Shown: one piece after another, positions 24,770 through 33,469 of the stretch
How positions within the stretch are numbered: the stretch's first letter is position 1
How the letters are laid out: every line of letters starts with the position of its first letter
Origin: Thiohalomonas sp963783235
GTDB taxonomy: Bacteria; Pseudomonadota; Gammaproteobacteria; Thiohalomonadales; Thiohalomonadaceae
Length of the DNA: 64,000 nucleotides
Assembly (NCBI GenBank): GCA_963783235.1
Contig: CAWAMN010000001.1
Span: 682,001 to 746,000 of the forward strand
Reading direction: 5' to 3'
Made by a program: the position numbers and the translations under genes
The notes under the pieces: model-generated
What the model was told of the DNA's origin: nothing
The model's input: the letters and a program-made list of their open reading frames with translations, nothing else
Databases searched by the model: none

Positions 24770-27160
24770 ATGAACGACGTTGCAACCCGTGCCATCCCCG
24801 AAGCCACTCTCGCCGAAGAGGAGGTAAACCGAATCCATGCCTACTGGCGTGCGGCCAATTACCTTTCGGTGGGCCAGATCTATCTGCTGGACAACCCGCT
24901 GCTCCATGAACCGCTCAAGGAGGAACACGTCAAGCCGCGTCTGCTCGGCCACTGGGGTACCACGCCGGGGCTCAATTTCCTCTACGCGCATTTGAACCGG
25001 GTGATCAAAAACCGCGATTTGAACATGATTTTTATCTGCGGTCCGGGACACGGGGGGCCGGCGTTGGTCGCCAACACCTACCTCGAGGGAACCTACAGCG
25101 AGATCTATCCCAACGTGCCGCGGAACGCAGAGGGCCTTCAGCAGCTGTTCAAACAGTTTTCCTTCCCCGGTGGTATTCCCAGCCATGCAGCGCCGGAGAC
25201 ACCCGGATCCATAAATGAGGGTGGAGAACTGGGCTATTCGGTGGCCCATGCCTACGGGGCGGTGTTCGATAACCCCGACCTGATTGCCGCCTGCGTTGTG
25301 GGCGACGGCGAGGCGGAAACCGGACCGCTTGCCACCGCCTGGCATTCCAATAAGTTCCTGAACCCCGCACGCGACGGCGCGGTGCTTCCTATTCTGCACC
25401 TGAACGGCTACAAGATTGCCGGCCCCACCATCATGGCCCGCATGCCCAAGTCGGAGTTGGAAGATCTGTTCATCGGCTATGGCTACAGACCCTATTTTGT
25501 CGAAGGCTCCGACCCCGGACCGATGCACCAGCAGATGGCCGGGACCCTGGATGCGGTCCTCGACGAGATCCGCGACATCCAGGAACACGCCCGCACCACC
25601 GGGGATACTCGACTACCGCTCTGGCCTCTGCTCATCCTTCGCAGCCCCAAGGGGTGGACGGGTCCCAAGACGGTGGATGGGCAGAAGACGGAGGGTTTCT
25701 GGCGCTCGCATCAGGTGCCGTTTTCAGAGGTGCGTAACAACCCGGATCACCTACAGTTGCTTGAGTCATGGATGAAGAGCTATCGACCCGGGGAACTTTT
25801 CGATGATGAGGGGCGGCTTAATACGGAAGTGGCGGAGCTTGCACCCCGCGGCGATCGGCGCATGGGCGCGAATCCCCATGCCAACGGAGGTCTGCTGCTG
25901 AAGGACCTTCGCCTGCCGGAGTTTCGAAAATCGGCGGTCGAGGTCCTCAAGCCGGGAAACACGATGGCGGAGGCAACCCGCGTGCTGGGCGGTTATCTGC
26001 GGGACGTCATGAAATCCAACCTCAAGTCGGCCAATTTCCGCGTGATGGGTCCTGACGAGACCGCATCGAACCGCTTGACTGCGCTATTCGAGGTCACCGA
26101 TCGGGTCTGGATGGAGGAGATCCTGCCGGAGGATGAAAACCTTTCACCGGACGGGCGGGTGATGGAGATCCTCTCGGAGCACACCTGCCAGGGCTGGCTG
26201 GAGGGATATCTGCTTACCGGTCGCCACGGCCTGTTTTCCTGCTACGAGGCCTTTATCCACATTGTGGACTCGATGTTCAACCAGCATGCCAAATGGTTGA
26301 AGGTGACCCAGGATGAGATCCCCTGGAGGCGCCCCATTGCCTCCCTGAATTACCTGCTGACTTCCCATGTCTGGCGTCAGGACCACAACGGTTTTTCGCA
26401 TCAGGATCCCGGCTTCATTGACCATGTGGTGAACAAGAAGGCGGATGTCATACGGGTCTACCTGCCACCCGATGCCAACTCACTCCTTTGCGTGACCGAC
26501 AAGTGCCTGCGAAGCCGCGATTTCGTCAACGTCATCGTTGCCGGAAAACAGTCACAGCCGCAGTGGCTGGATATGGATTCGGCCGTGAAACACTGCACGG
26601 CCGGGATCGGGATCTGGGAGTGGGCGAGTAACGATCGGGGCGCCGAACCTGACGTGATTCTCGCCTGTGCCGGTGATGTGCCCACCATCGAAACCCTCGC
26701 CGCCGTGGATTTGCTGCGCCAGTTGGTTCCCGATCTCAAGGTGCGGGTGGTCAATGTGGTGGACCTGATGACACTGCAGCCCAAGGAGGAGCATCCCCAC
26801 GGACTGTCGGATCGGGATTTCGATACCCTGTTTACCACCAACAAGCCGATCATCTTCGCCTATCACGGCTATCCCTGGCTCATTCACCGGCTGACCTATC
26901 GGCGCACCAATCACAAAAACCTGCACGTGCGAGGCTATAAGGAGGAGGGCACCACCACCACGCCTTTCGACATGGTGGTGCGAAACGACCTGGACCGCTT
27001 CCACCTCGTCAGCGATGTCATTGAACGTGTCCCTCACCTCGGCTACCTGGCCGCCTACGCCAAGCAGGTGGTTCGCGACAAGCTAATAGAGCATAACGAG
27101 TATATCGCCCGATACGGCCAGGACATGCCGGAGGTTCGAAACTGGAAGTGGATCCACTAA
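24770..27160 (+). CDS. xfp: Xylulose-5-phosphate/fructose-6-phosphate phosphoketolase
   Basis: A 796-residue thiamine-diphosphate enzyme that splits xylulose 5-phosphate (or fructose 6-phosphate) with phosphate to acetyl phosphate plus glyceraldehyde 3-phosphate (or erythrose 4-phosphate). Visible marks are YLSVGQIYL, HWGTTPGLNF, CGPGHGGPA, SHAAPETPGSINEGGELGY, GDGEAETGPLATAWHSNKF, the C-terminal DHNGFSHQDPGF and LPPDANSLL. The length is normal (about 790). GGAGG precedes the ATG. It follows the glgB remnant, and a class I aldolase is 4.5 kb downstream, so the area holds carbon-metabolism genes. The stop codon TAA is the first three bases of MITE-1 copy B. Confidence 0.95.
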   Translation: MNDVATRAIPEATLAEEEVNRIHAYWRAANYLSVGQIYLLDNPLLHEPLKEEHVKPRLLGHWGTTPGLNFLYAHLNRVIKNRDLNMIFICGPGHGGPALVANTYLEGTYSEIYPNVPRNAEGLQQLFKQFSFPGGIPSHAAPETPGSINEGGELGYSVAHAYGAVFDNPDLIAACVVGDGEAETGPLATAWHSNKFLNPARDGAVLPILHLNGYKIAGPTIMARMPKSELEDLFIGYGYRPYFVEGSDPGPMHQQMAGTLDAVLDEIRDIQEHARTTGDTRLPLWPLLILRSPKGWTGPKTVDGQKTEGFWRSHQVPFSEVRNNPDHLQLLESWMKSYRPGELFDDEGRLNTEVAELAPRGDRRMGANPHANGGLLLKDLRLPEFRKSAVEVLKPGNTMAEATRVLGGYLRDVMKSNLKSANFRVMGPDETASNRLTALFEVTDRVWMEEILPEDENLSPDGRVMEILSEHTCQGWLEGYLLTGRHGLFSCYEAFIHIVDSMFNQHAKWLKVTQDEIPWRRPIASLNYLLTSHVWRQDHNGFSHQDPGFIDHVVNKKADVIRVYLPPDANSLLCVTDKCLRSRDFVNVIVAGKQSQPQWLDMDSAVKHCTAGIGIWEWASNDRGAEPDVILACAGDVPTIETLAAVDLLRQLVPDLKVRVVNVVDLMTLQPKEEHPHGLSDRDFDTLFTTNKPIIFAYHGYPWLIHRLTYRRTNHKNLHVRGYKEEGTTTTPFDMVVRNDLDRFHLVSDVIERVPHLGYLAAYAKQVVRDKLIEHNEYIARYGQDMPEVRNWKWIH

Positions 27161-27303
27161 CAGGCTGTTGAAAAACTCCCTCTCCCCGGGGGAGAGGGCC
27201 GGGGTGAGGGGGTTCAATGCAGGGTAACTGCCTGATTTAAACCCCTCATCCTAACCTTCTCCCTGAGGGAGAAGGGACAAAACCCTTTTTCAACAGCCTG
27301 CTA
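27158..27303. repeat. MITE-1 copy B (146 bp)
   Basis: It begins TAACAGGCTGTTGAAAAA and ends with the complement of TAGCAGGCTGTTGAAAAA. Inside are the hairpin CCCTCTCCCCGGGGGAGAGG, a central AT-richer segment and the hairpin CTTCTCCCTGAGGGAGAAG. Its first TAA is the stop codon of the phosphoketolase gene. Confidence 0.9.
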
Positions 27304-27455
27304 AAGAGCGTGGCCGCACGTTCTGCCGTCAAAGCGAAGTGCGTCCGTTTATTCGGTGGGAGTCGCGCCGACTGCCCGGGCCTCCTCCCACCGCCTCCAG
27401 AGTCCTTGCTCTGCACCCTTTGCGTCTCGGTGGCGATTCGGAGAGTTTGCGCCAA

Positions 27456-28829
27456 TCAGGCGCGGTAGTCGATCGGACAGCCGACAGCCTTGCAGGCGGC
27501 AAGGGAGCCCAGGCAGACCTCCACCTGTTCAAAGCCGTTCTGAAGCAGAATCGAGGAGGCGATAATGGAGCGGCGGCCGCTGCCGCAGAAGGTGGTGATG
27601 GGGCGCTCGGGAGGGATCTCTCCGAGCCTTTGTGGCAGTTCGCCCACATAGATTTCGGTCGCCCGCGGCATCGCGGTGCGTTCGGTTTCCGAACGGCCGC
27701 GGACGTCGAGCAGCGTGAAGGGTCTGTTTCCCTCCAGCCGTTCCTTGAGATCGCCCGCATACAGGGCGGGAATTGTCTGGTATTCCCGCCCGCTGATTTC
27801 CCACCCGTGCAGCCCTTCGTTCAGCCAGGCGGCCACACGGTCGTAGCCGAGCCGAACCAACCTCCTCAACGCCGTTTCAATGTCGCCGGAACTGTCGGCG
27901 ACGAGCCCGATATCGCGGTCGTACGGCAGATACCAGCCGGCGAAGGAGGGCAGCATTCCCAACGGGATGGCCAGGCTACCGGGCACGAGTGCGCCGGAGA
28001 TCGCTTCGGGTTCCCGGATATCGACGATGACCATGCCCTCTGATGCCGCCTGCACGAAGGCCTCCACACCGAGTGGTTTCGGAGTGGGGAGGTGACCGAG
28101 CACCCGTGGGCCTTGCCGGTTTGCCCGTTCCATTTCGGCAAAATAGGGCGGTTGGTAGTGATGTTCGCTGAGGCGGCTTTTGATAAAGGACTGCCGTCCC
28201 TGCTGAAGGGACGGATTGTGCCGGCGTTCATAGCCGATTGTTGAGAAGTCCCGCTCTGCCAGGCCGGCTCCGCAGACAGAGCCGGCGCCGTGTGCCGGAT
28301 AGACGACAGTTTGATCGCCCAATGGCAAGAGCTTGTCGAAGAGACTGTCATAAAGCAGGCCGGCCACCTGCTCGGGCCGGTCGGGATAGAAGTCGGTGCG
28401 CCCAACGCCACCGACGAAAAGAGCGTCGCCCGTGAAAACACCGATGGCCTCATCGTCTGCGGTGCTGGTGTCGTAAAGCACGAAAGAGAGACTTTCGTCG
28501 GTGTGGCCGGGGGTCTCCAATGCCTGCAGCCGAAGGTTGCCGGCTGTGAAGGTATCCCCTTCGGAGATCGGCTCGCCGTACTCGAAAGGCGCCGCTGCCC
28601 CGTGGTGAATGGTCGCGCCGGTTCTTTCCGCCAATTCACGGGAACCAATCACATAATCTTCGTTGCGGTGGGTTTCGAAAACGCGGGTAATGCGCATCCC
28701 GTGTTCGGTGGCCTGCTCAAGATAGATATCGGCATCCCGGCGCGGGTCAATGACAAAAGCCTCTTCCCCATCGCCGATCAGGTAGGAAAGGTGCGCAAGC
28801 CCAGGCGAGCGGATGGTTTCAAAATACAC
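27456..28829 (-). CDS. Metallo-beta-lactamase-fold hydrolase fused to two rhodanese domains
   Basis: A 457-residue protein starting at GTG 28829 (GAGG upstream); a longer form from TTG 28892 is unlikely. The N-terminal MBL domain has LSYLIGDGEEAFVIDPRRD, the metal loop THRNEDYVIG (a variant of HxHxDH), ALETPGHTDESLSF, FTGDALFVGGVGRTD and YPAHGAGS. This is the layout of persulfide-dioxygenase/glyoxalase-II-like enzymes. Two rhodanese domains follow. The second has a catalytic loop FCGSGRRS with Cys; the first has VADSSGD with no Cys and is probably structural. A role in sulfane-sulfur or persulfide handling is inferred. Confidence 0.82.
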   Translation of the reverse strand: MYFETIRSPGLAHLSYLIGDGEEAFVIDPRRDADIYLEQATEHGMRITRVFETHRNEDYVIGSRELAERTGATIHHGAAAPFEYGEPISEGDTFTAGNLRLQALETPGHTDESLSFVLYDTSTADDEAIGVFTGDALFVGGVGRTDFYPDRPEQVAGLLYDSLFDKLLPLGDQTVVYPAHGAGSVCGAGLAERDFSTIGYERRHNPSLQQGRQSFIKSRLSEHHYQPPYFAEMERANRQGPRVLGHLPTPKPLGVEAFVQAASEGMVIVDIREPEAISGALVPGSLAIPLGMLPSFAGWYLPYDRDIGLVADSSGDIETALRRLVRLGYDRVAAWLNEGLHGWEISGREYQTIPALYAGDLKERLEGNRPFTLLDVRGRSETERTAMPRATEIYVGELPQRLGEIPPERPITTFCGSGRRSIIASSILLQNGFEQVEVCLGSLAACKAVGCPIDYRA

Positions 28830-28952
28830 GTCGACCTCACACGGGTGCCAAGCGAGTTGCCGTAACCATAGCCCGACATTATCGGGCTGCAATTGGTGCG
28901 ATCCCCGCCGGTGGCGCCGCTGAGGTCCATGCGGTTTGCGCCTTTGAAGGCC

Positions 28953-28990
28953 TAATGGGCTGTCGAAAAACTCCCTCTCCCACCGGGAAG
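28953..28990. repeat. Solo, diverged MITE-1 end
   Basis: TAATGGGCTGTCGAAAAACT followed by CCCTCTCCCAC resembles the left part of copy B with three changes. No matching right end follows; MITE-2 copy 1 starts 26 bp later. Confidence 0.55.
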
Positions 28991-29015
28991 GTGGAGACTC
29001 TTTTCGGAATGAATT

Positions 29016-29165
29016 CTAAATAGGTGTTCGCAATTGGTACCCATCCGCGTAGGAGCGGCGCGTCGCCGCGATATTGTTCGGGAATCGCCCCGACGCGGGG
29101 CTCCTACCCGGAGGCCAAAAGTCGGAGGTGGAAGTGGTGGATACCATTTCAGAACATCTATTTAG
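29016..29165. repeat. MITE-2 copy 1 (150 bp)
   Basis: The left end CTAAATAGGTGTTC and the right end, read inward, CTAAATAGATGTTC form imperfect terminal repeats. Inside is a REP-like hairpin: GTAGGAGCGGCGCGTCGCCG pairs imperfectly with the stretch ending GCGCGGGGCTCCTAC-like (CGACGCGGGGCTCCTACC). The right end supplies the TAA stop of the mscS-like gene. A second copy lies at 35394-35543. Confidence 0.8.
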
Positions 29166-30079
29166 TCCTTGATCAGAGCCTCGGTTTCGGCTTCCATGCG
29201 AGTGACGAACGGTTTGCTGGCCTCCCCGAAATAGATCGAGCGGTGCGGGAAAGGGATTTCGATGCCTTCACGATCGAAGGCTTGTTTGACGCGCCGCTTG
29301 AATTCGCGACCCACCTCCCACTGCTTTATGGGCCGTGTTTTGATCCGACCTTTAATGATCTGTGCCGAATCAGCGAATTCGTTAAGTCCAAACACCTCGA
29401 TGTCTTCAATAATGAGCGGCCCGAAATAGGCGTCCTTGCGCATTTCAGTCCCCACTGACGTGAGCACTTCAATGACCCGATCAATATCCTCTTTGTACGC
29501 AACACCGATATCGAAAATATGAGCGGACCACTCGTGAGTCATGTTCAACAGGGTGGTGATCGTGCCGTTGGGAAACACATGCACGACTCCCGACAGATCA
29601 CGCAGAACCGTGGTTCGAAAGTTGATGCTCTCCACCAGCCCGCCCGTACCATTGATGACAGCGATATCCCCGACCCGGATCTGGTCCTCGATAATCATGA
29701 AGAAGCCGGAGATGACATCCCGTACCAGGTTCTGGGCACCAAAACCGACAGCGATACCGACGATACCGGCGCTGGCGAGAATCGGGCCGATTTCCACTCC
29801 GAGATCACGGAGAATGACCAGCGCCACAACCACCCAAAGTAGAATGATAATGCCCTGTCGCAACAGCCGGATGAGGGTATGGGTGCGTTTCTCGATCTCC
29901 TCCGCCGATTCGCCCCGTGCCCGTTGCCGATCCACCAGCCGCTGTTCCAGGCGGGCGGTGAGGCGGCGTGCGGCCGCGATTCCAATCAGTGCCAGGCCGA
30001 TGACCAAAGCGATTCGAAGCAGAACCGTTAAAATGGCCTTCCATTCAAACAGCCCGAGGAATTCGTTCACTGCCTCCAT
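29162..30079 (-). CDS. MscS-family small-conductance mechanosensitive channel
   Basis: A 305-residue inner-membrane protein. Two N-terminal hydrophobic segments (about 13-37 and 73-93) precede the pore-lining TM3 GPILASAGIVGIAVGFGAQN, with LVRDVISGFFMIIEDQIRVGD directly after it (split here to stay short), the hallmark of MscS. The beta domain and the C-terminal KTRPIKQWEVGREFKRRVKQ and GIEIPFPHRSIYF are also typical. GGGAGGG precedes the ATG. It acts as an emergency release valve at low osmolarity. Its TAA stop is part of the end of MITE-2 copy 1. Confidence 0.9.
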   Translation of the reverse strand: MEAVNEFLGLFEWKAILTVLLRIALVIGLALIGIAAARRLTARLEQRLVDRQRARGESAEEIEKRTHTLIRLLRQGIIILLWVVVALVILRDLGVEIGPILASAGIVGIAVGFGAQNLVRDVISGFFMIIEDQIRVGDIAVINGTGGLVESINFRTTVLRDLSGVVHVFPNGTITTLLNMTHEWSAHIFDIGVAYKEDIDRVIEVLTSVGTEMRKDAYFGPLIIEDIEVFGLNEFADSAQIIKGRIKTRPIKQWEVGREFKRRVKQAFDREGIEIPFPHRSIYFGEASKPFVTRMEAETEALIKD

Positions 30080-30178
30080 TGGCCCTCCCGTCGTTTGTGG
30101 CCGAGCCTCGGCTTTGATAGTTTTTGTTAGGAAATCCCCTTCATGGGACTAACAAGAGAATAGACCCACCGGCACTCC

Positions 30179-30330
30179 ATGAATACTCTCTTTCTCCTTA
30201 TTGTAATCGCCGGTCTACTTCGGGGCCGTTCAGGTGCGCCGCATTCGCCACGCCCTCGCTACCGCCTTGACCGCCGACATGGTGGGAATCATCGCCGCGG
30301 TCCTGGCATGCACACTGCTCTACACCTGAG
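30179..30330 (+). pseudogene. C-terminal remnant of a nucleoside-recognition (gate) domain membrane protein
   Basis: The first frame reads MNTLFLLIVIAG. After one extra base at about 30212 the sense continues as VYFGAVQVRRIRHALATALT, then ADMVGIIAAVLACTLLYT, and stops at 30328-30330. This looks like the last ~50 residues of SpmB/gate-domain transporters (typical YFGSVGxRRxRHA). The rest of the gene is missing. It is a decayed piece. Confidence 0.45.
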
Positions 30331-30403
30331 TTGCTGTCGGGGCAATCGTCTACCCTTTGTATAGGAAAGCCGCCCCATCCGAGTGGTCACAGGAGGTCGA
30401 ATG

Positions 30404-30772
30404 ATGAGCGATATCGGCAAAATCATCCGCGAAGGGGAAGGGAGTTATCGCTACCCCGAAAGAGAGGCTCGCCTGGCGGATTTGGAACCCTGGGACGAAG
30501 CGTCCGTGGTCCGGCGCGCAGAGGCGGAACAGATCGAACTGACCCCCACGCACTGGCAAGTGCTCGAATTCTTCCGCGATTACTATCTCGAGCATGGCCG
30601 GGCCAACAGTGGCCGGGAACTGGTCTATGACCTGGAACACCGGTTCGAAGGGCAGGGAGGCCGTCGTTTTCTCTACCAACTTTTCCCGCGTGGACCCGTG
30701 GCCCAGGGCTGTCGCATTGCCGGGGTACCGGCTCCAGCATATACAACCGATTCATTCGGTTCGGTCGAGTGA
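30404..30772 (+). CDS. DsrC/TusE-family sulfur-relay protein, unusual cysteine pattern
   Basis: A 122-residue protein. LTPTHWQVLEFFRDYYLEHG, GRRFLYQLFPRGPVAQGCRI and AGVPAP are the core of the DsrC/TusE/RspA family. AGGAGG sets the start at 30404 (or 30401). Known members keep a Cys next to the C-terminus (CysA), and true DsrC has a second Cys about ten residues before it (CysB, in the QACKIAG-like segment). Here the CysB position is Cys (QGCRIAG), but the tail AYTTDSFGSVE has no Cys. This matches none of the usual DsrC (both), TusE (CysA only) or RspA (none) patterns. It could be a regulatory or sulfur-binding variant. Confidence 0.75.
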   Translation: MSDIGKIIREGEGSYRYPEREARLADLEPWDEASVVRRAEAEQIELTPTHWQVLEFFRDYYLEHGRANSGRELVYDLEHRFEGQGGRRFLYQLFPRGPVAQGCRIAGVPAPAYTTDSFGSVE

Positions 30773-30819
30773 CGGGCCGGCGAGGCACCGGGGTGCCTCG
30801 CCGTTCGGCCTGTGCGATT

Positions 30820-31638
30820 ATGTTCACCATCCCTTATCCGGCCCTTATCGTGAAAACAGTACCCTCCTCCGATATCCCCCTCGTATGCGAAGCGGCAGAC
30901 CGACAGGACGAGGCCGAAGAAATCGCCAGACGCTGGGGCCTGCAGCGGGCCGAGGCCAATGAGGCGCCACTGCGACTTTACCTCACTGAGAAACGCCTGG
31001 AATTACGCGAGTCGGGCCCCAGGGCGCCAGGCCCCGTCTACGTGGACTTCGTCGGCGGCGCCGCAGGACACCGGCGGCGTTTCGGGGGAGGGCGGGGGCA
31101 ACCCATTGCCAAGGCGGTGGGAATGAAAAAAGGCCATACGCCAACTGTGGTTGATGCGACCGCGGGGCTCGGCCGGGATGCTTTCGTTCTCGCCGGCCTG
31201 GGATGTCCGGTCCGACTCGTGGAGCGTTCACCCGTGGTCGCGGCCCTTCTAGAGGATGGCCTTCGCAGGGCGAGTACGGTGCCGGAAACCGCCGCGGTGA
31301 CCGAACGGATGTCGCTTGTCGTGGCGAATGCGATCGACTACCTGCGGGGCGTTCAGGATGATGAACGCCCCGATGTGGTCTACCTCGATCCCATGTATCC
31401 GCCGCGACGGAGCCGCGCGCTGGTCAAGAAGGAAATGCGGCTTTTCCATGGCCTGGTTGGAGCCGATTCGGATGCAAACGAACTGCTGCCAGCGGCACTG
31501 GCCTGTGCCCGGGAAAGGGTGGTCGTGAAACGGCCCGAATATGCCCCGCCGCTGGCGGACCGCCGGGCCACACTGGCGTTCGAAACCAAACGCAACCGAT
31601 TCGATGTCTACGTTATCAAGGCGATGATCGAATCGTAA
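30820..31638 (+). CDS. rsmJ: 16S rRNA (guanine1516-N2)-methyltransferase RsmJ
   Basis: About 272 residues, class I SAM-dependent methyltransferase. The RsmJ pattern is visible: VDFVGGAAGHRRRFGGGRGQ, IAKAVGMKKG, VVDATAGLGRDAFVLAGLGC (motif I), VRLVERSPVVAALLEDGL, and the catalytic VVYLDPMYPPRRSRALVKKE. It methylates one guanine in the small-subunit rRNA. The exact start is uncertain (ATG 30820 or GTG 30850); no strong ribosome-binding site is seen. Confidence 0.9.
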   Translation: MFTIPYPALIVKTVPSSDIPLVCEAADRQDEAEEIARRWGLQRAEANEAPLRLYLTEKRLELRESGPRAPGPVYVDFVGGAAGHRRRFGGGRGQPIAKAVGMKKGHTPTVVDATAGLGRDAFVLAGLGCPVRLVERSPVVAALLEDGLRRASTVPETAAVTERMSLVVANAIDYLRGVQDDERPDVVYLDPMYPPRRSRALVKKEMRLFHGLVGADSDANELLPAALACARERVVVKRPEYAPPLADRRATLAFETKRNRFDVYVIKAMIES

Positions 31639-31713
31639 CGGAAGCATCCGTATTGATGGATCGCTCCCCGTGTGTTTTGGTTTCATCAACGGAGACAACA
31701 AGGGAGTGACACA

Positions 31714-32763
31714 ATGACCGACATCGTCCGTATCCTCGGTGACGAGGCCAGCGATTTGCTCGAGCACCGCTGCACCGGGATCCCGAAGGATTCGCTCCAC
31801 CTGCCCGGCCCCGATTTCGTGGACCGGGCGATTGCCCCGACCGACCGCTCTCCGACGGTGATGCGCAATCTGCAAGCGATGTTCGACAACGGGCGCTTAG
31901 GCGGTACGGGCTATCTATCCATACTGCCGGTTGACCAGGGAGTGGAGCATTCGGCCGGGGCATCGTTTGCCCCCAATCCGATGTACTTTGATCCGGAGAA
32001 CATCATCCGTCTCGCCATCGAAGGGGGCTGCAACGCCGTGGCCTCGACCCTTGGCGTGCTGGGTTCGGTGGCACGGAAATACGCCCACAAAATCCCGTTT
32101 CTGGTGAAACTCAACCACAACGAACTCCTGACCTATCCGAACATCCACGATCAGACAATGTTTGCCTCGGTTCAGCAGGCCTTCGATATGGGGGCCGTTG
32201 CGGTCGGTGCCACCATCTATTTCGGAGCGCCCGAGTCGCGGCGGCAGATTGAGGAGGTCAGCGAGGCTTTTGCCCATGCCCACGAGTTGGGAATGGCCAC
32301 CGTGCTTTGGGCCTATCTTCGCAACAGCGGTTTCAAGAAAGATGGCGTGGATTATCACACCTCGGCGGACCTGACCGGCCAGGCCAACCATCTGGCCGTT
32401 ACCATCGGTGCCGACATCGTCAAGCAGAAGCAGGCCACCTGTAACGGCGGCTACAATGCAATTGGCTTTGGCAAGACCCACCCGAAGGTTTACGACGAGT
32501 TGGCCTCGGACCATCTGATTGATATGGTGCGCTACCAAGTGGCCAACTGCTATATGGGTCGTATAGGGATGATCAATTCCGGGGGCGCGTCGGGGGCGAA
32601 CGATTTGCAGCAGGCCGTGAAGACCGCTGTGGTCAACAAACGGGCTGGCGGCACGGGCCTCATTTCCGGCCGCAAGGCCTTTCAACGGCCGATGGAGGAG
32701 GGGGTGGATCTGCTTCACGCCATTCAGGACGTCTATCTCGCCAAGGAGATCACCATCGCCTGA
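31714..32763 (+). CDS. fbaB: Class I fructose-bisphosphate aldolase (DhnA/FbaB type)
   Basis: A 349-residue cytosolic enzyme of glycolysis and gluconeogenesis. Typical segments are ILPVDQGVEHSAGASFAPNP, EGGCNAVASTLGVLG, PFLVKLNHNELLTYPN, GAVAVGATIYFGAPESRRQI, and GADIVKQKQ with the Schiff-base region, then GGRKAFQRP-like SGRKAFQRPMEEGV. AGGGAG precedes ATG 31714. With the phosphoketolase it could feed sugar-phosphate splitting. MITE-1 copy C lies 37 bp downstream. Confidence 0.92.
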   Translation: MTDIVRILGDEASDLLEHRCTGIPKDSLHLPGPDFVDRAIAPTDRSPTVMRNLQAMFDNGRLGGTGYLSILPVDQGVEHSAGASFAPNPMYFDPENIIRLAIEGGCNAVASTLGVLGSVARKYAHKIPFLVKLNHNELLTYPNIHDQTMFASVQQAFDMGAVAVGATIYFGAPESRRQIEEVSEAFAHAHELGMATVLWAYLRNSGFKKDGVDYHTSADLTGQANHLAVTIGADIVKQKQATCNGGYNAIGFGKTHPKVYDELASDHLIDMVRYQVANCYMGRIGMINSGGASGANDLQQAVKTAVVNKRAGGTGLISGRKAFQRPMEEGVDLLHAIQDVYLAKEITIA

Positions 32764-32799
32764 TCGGCTCGGCGACGGTAGCGAGCCGCCGCCGGCCTT

Positions 32800-32946
32800 T
32801 AGCAGGCTGTTGAAAAACACCCTCTCCAGAGGGAGAGGGCTGGGGTGAGGGGACTCAATAAAAGGTAAGTTACTGATTTTATCCCCCTCATCCTAACCTT
32901 CTCCCTCAGGGAGAAGGGACAAAAAACCTTTTTCAACAGCCTGTTA
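32800..32946. repeat. MITE-1 copy C (147 bp)
   Basis: Left TAGCAGGCTGTTGAAAAA, right complement of TAACAGGCTGTTGAAAAA. The internal hairpins CCCTCTCCAGAGGGAGAGGG and CTTCTCCCTCAGGGAGAAG flank a central segment. The right TTA is the TAA stop of the Hpt gene on the minus strand. It is nearly identical to copy D at 40445 in the opposite orientation. Confidence 0.9.
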
Positions 32947-33294
32947 GGCCAGCCGCAAGTGGGCGTGTTCCTGTACCTGATGGATTTCCTCCAGCAGGTC
33001 TTTGACGTCCGTGCCCACCTCGTCGGTGTGGCCGCGCTTGAGCTTCGTCTCCAACCGCTCCGACGCGGATTTCAACGCGGGTACGCCGCAGTATATGGCA
33101 GCGCCATTCAGTTTATGAACACTGCGCTGTAGCGTCTCCCAGTCCCGGCTCTCGAACGCCGCCCGGATGCCGCGATGGAAATGCGGCAACTCCTTGAGGA
33201 GCATGGCGAACAGTTCGTCGGCCAACTCAAGACTGCCCCCGGCCTGTTCCAGGGCCAGTTCTTTATCAATGACCTTGGGTGCTGTTTCAATCAT
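32944..33294 (-). CDS. Stand-alone Hpt (histidine phosphotransfer) protein
   Basis: A 116-residue helical protein. The phospho-acceptor His lies in LQRSVHKLNGAAIYCGVPAL, the Hpt signature HxLkGaa. It passes phosphate between hybrid kinases and response regulators. No hybrid kinase or receiver is adjacent, so its partners are unknown; the orphan kinase at 18833-20773 is not a hybrid. The TAA stop comes from MITE-1 copy C. Confidence 0.85.
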   Translation of the reverse strand: MIETAPKVIDKELALEQAGGSLELADELFAMLLKELPHFHRGIRAAFESRDWETLQRSVHKLNGAAIYCGVPALKSASERLETKLKRGHTDEVGTDVKDLLEEIHQVQEHAHLRLA

Positions 33295-33306
33295 CCCTGC
33301 AAACCC

Positions 33307-33349
33307 CTAGTGAGTTGCATGCTTGGCGGTGCATTCAGCGAGTCGCTGG
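33307..33349. repeat. Partial MITE-3 (left end only)
   Basis: CTAGTGAGTTGCATGCTTGG and the following GTGCATTCAGCGAGTCGCTGG match the left 48 bp of the complete element at 16482, with a short deletion. No right end follows. Confidence 0.7.
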
Positions 33350-33469
33350 TACCCCCATAGCCAAAGCAGGCGGTAGGTCGGAATTGAGGATTTCAGTGTA
33401 CCGAAATCGTCATAACGGGCAACCATGCCTTATAATAACGCTCCGTTTTTACTCTTCGGAGCGTGGGCA

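Noticed and set aside
27339..28043. 234-codon plus-strand frame under the MBL-rhodanese gene
   Set aside because: It mirrors the minus gene, which has metal-binding and rhodanese motifs.
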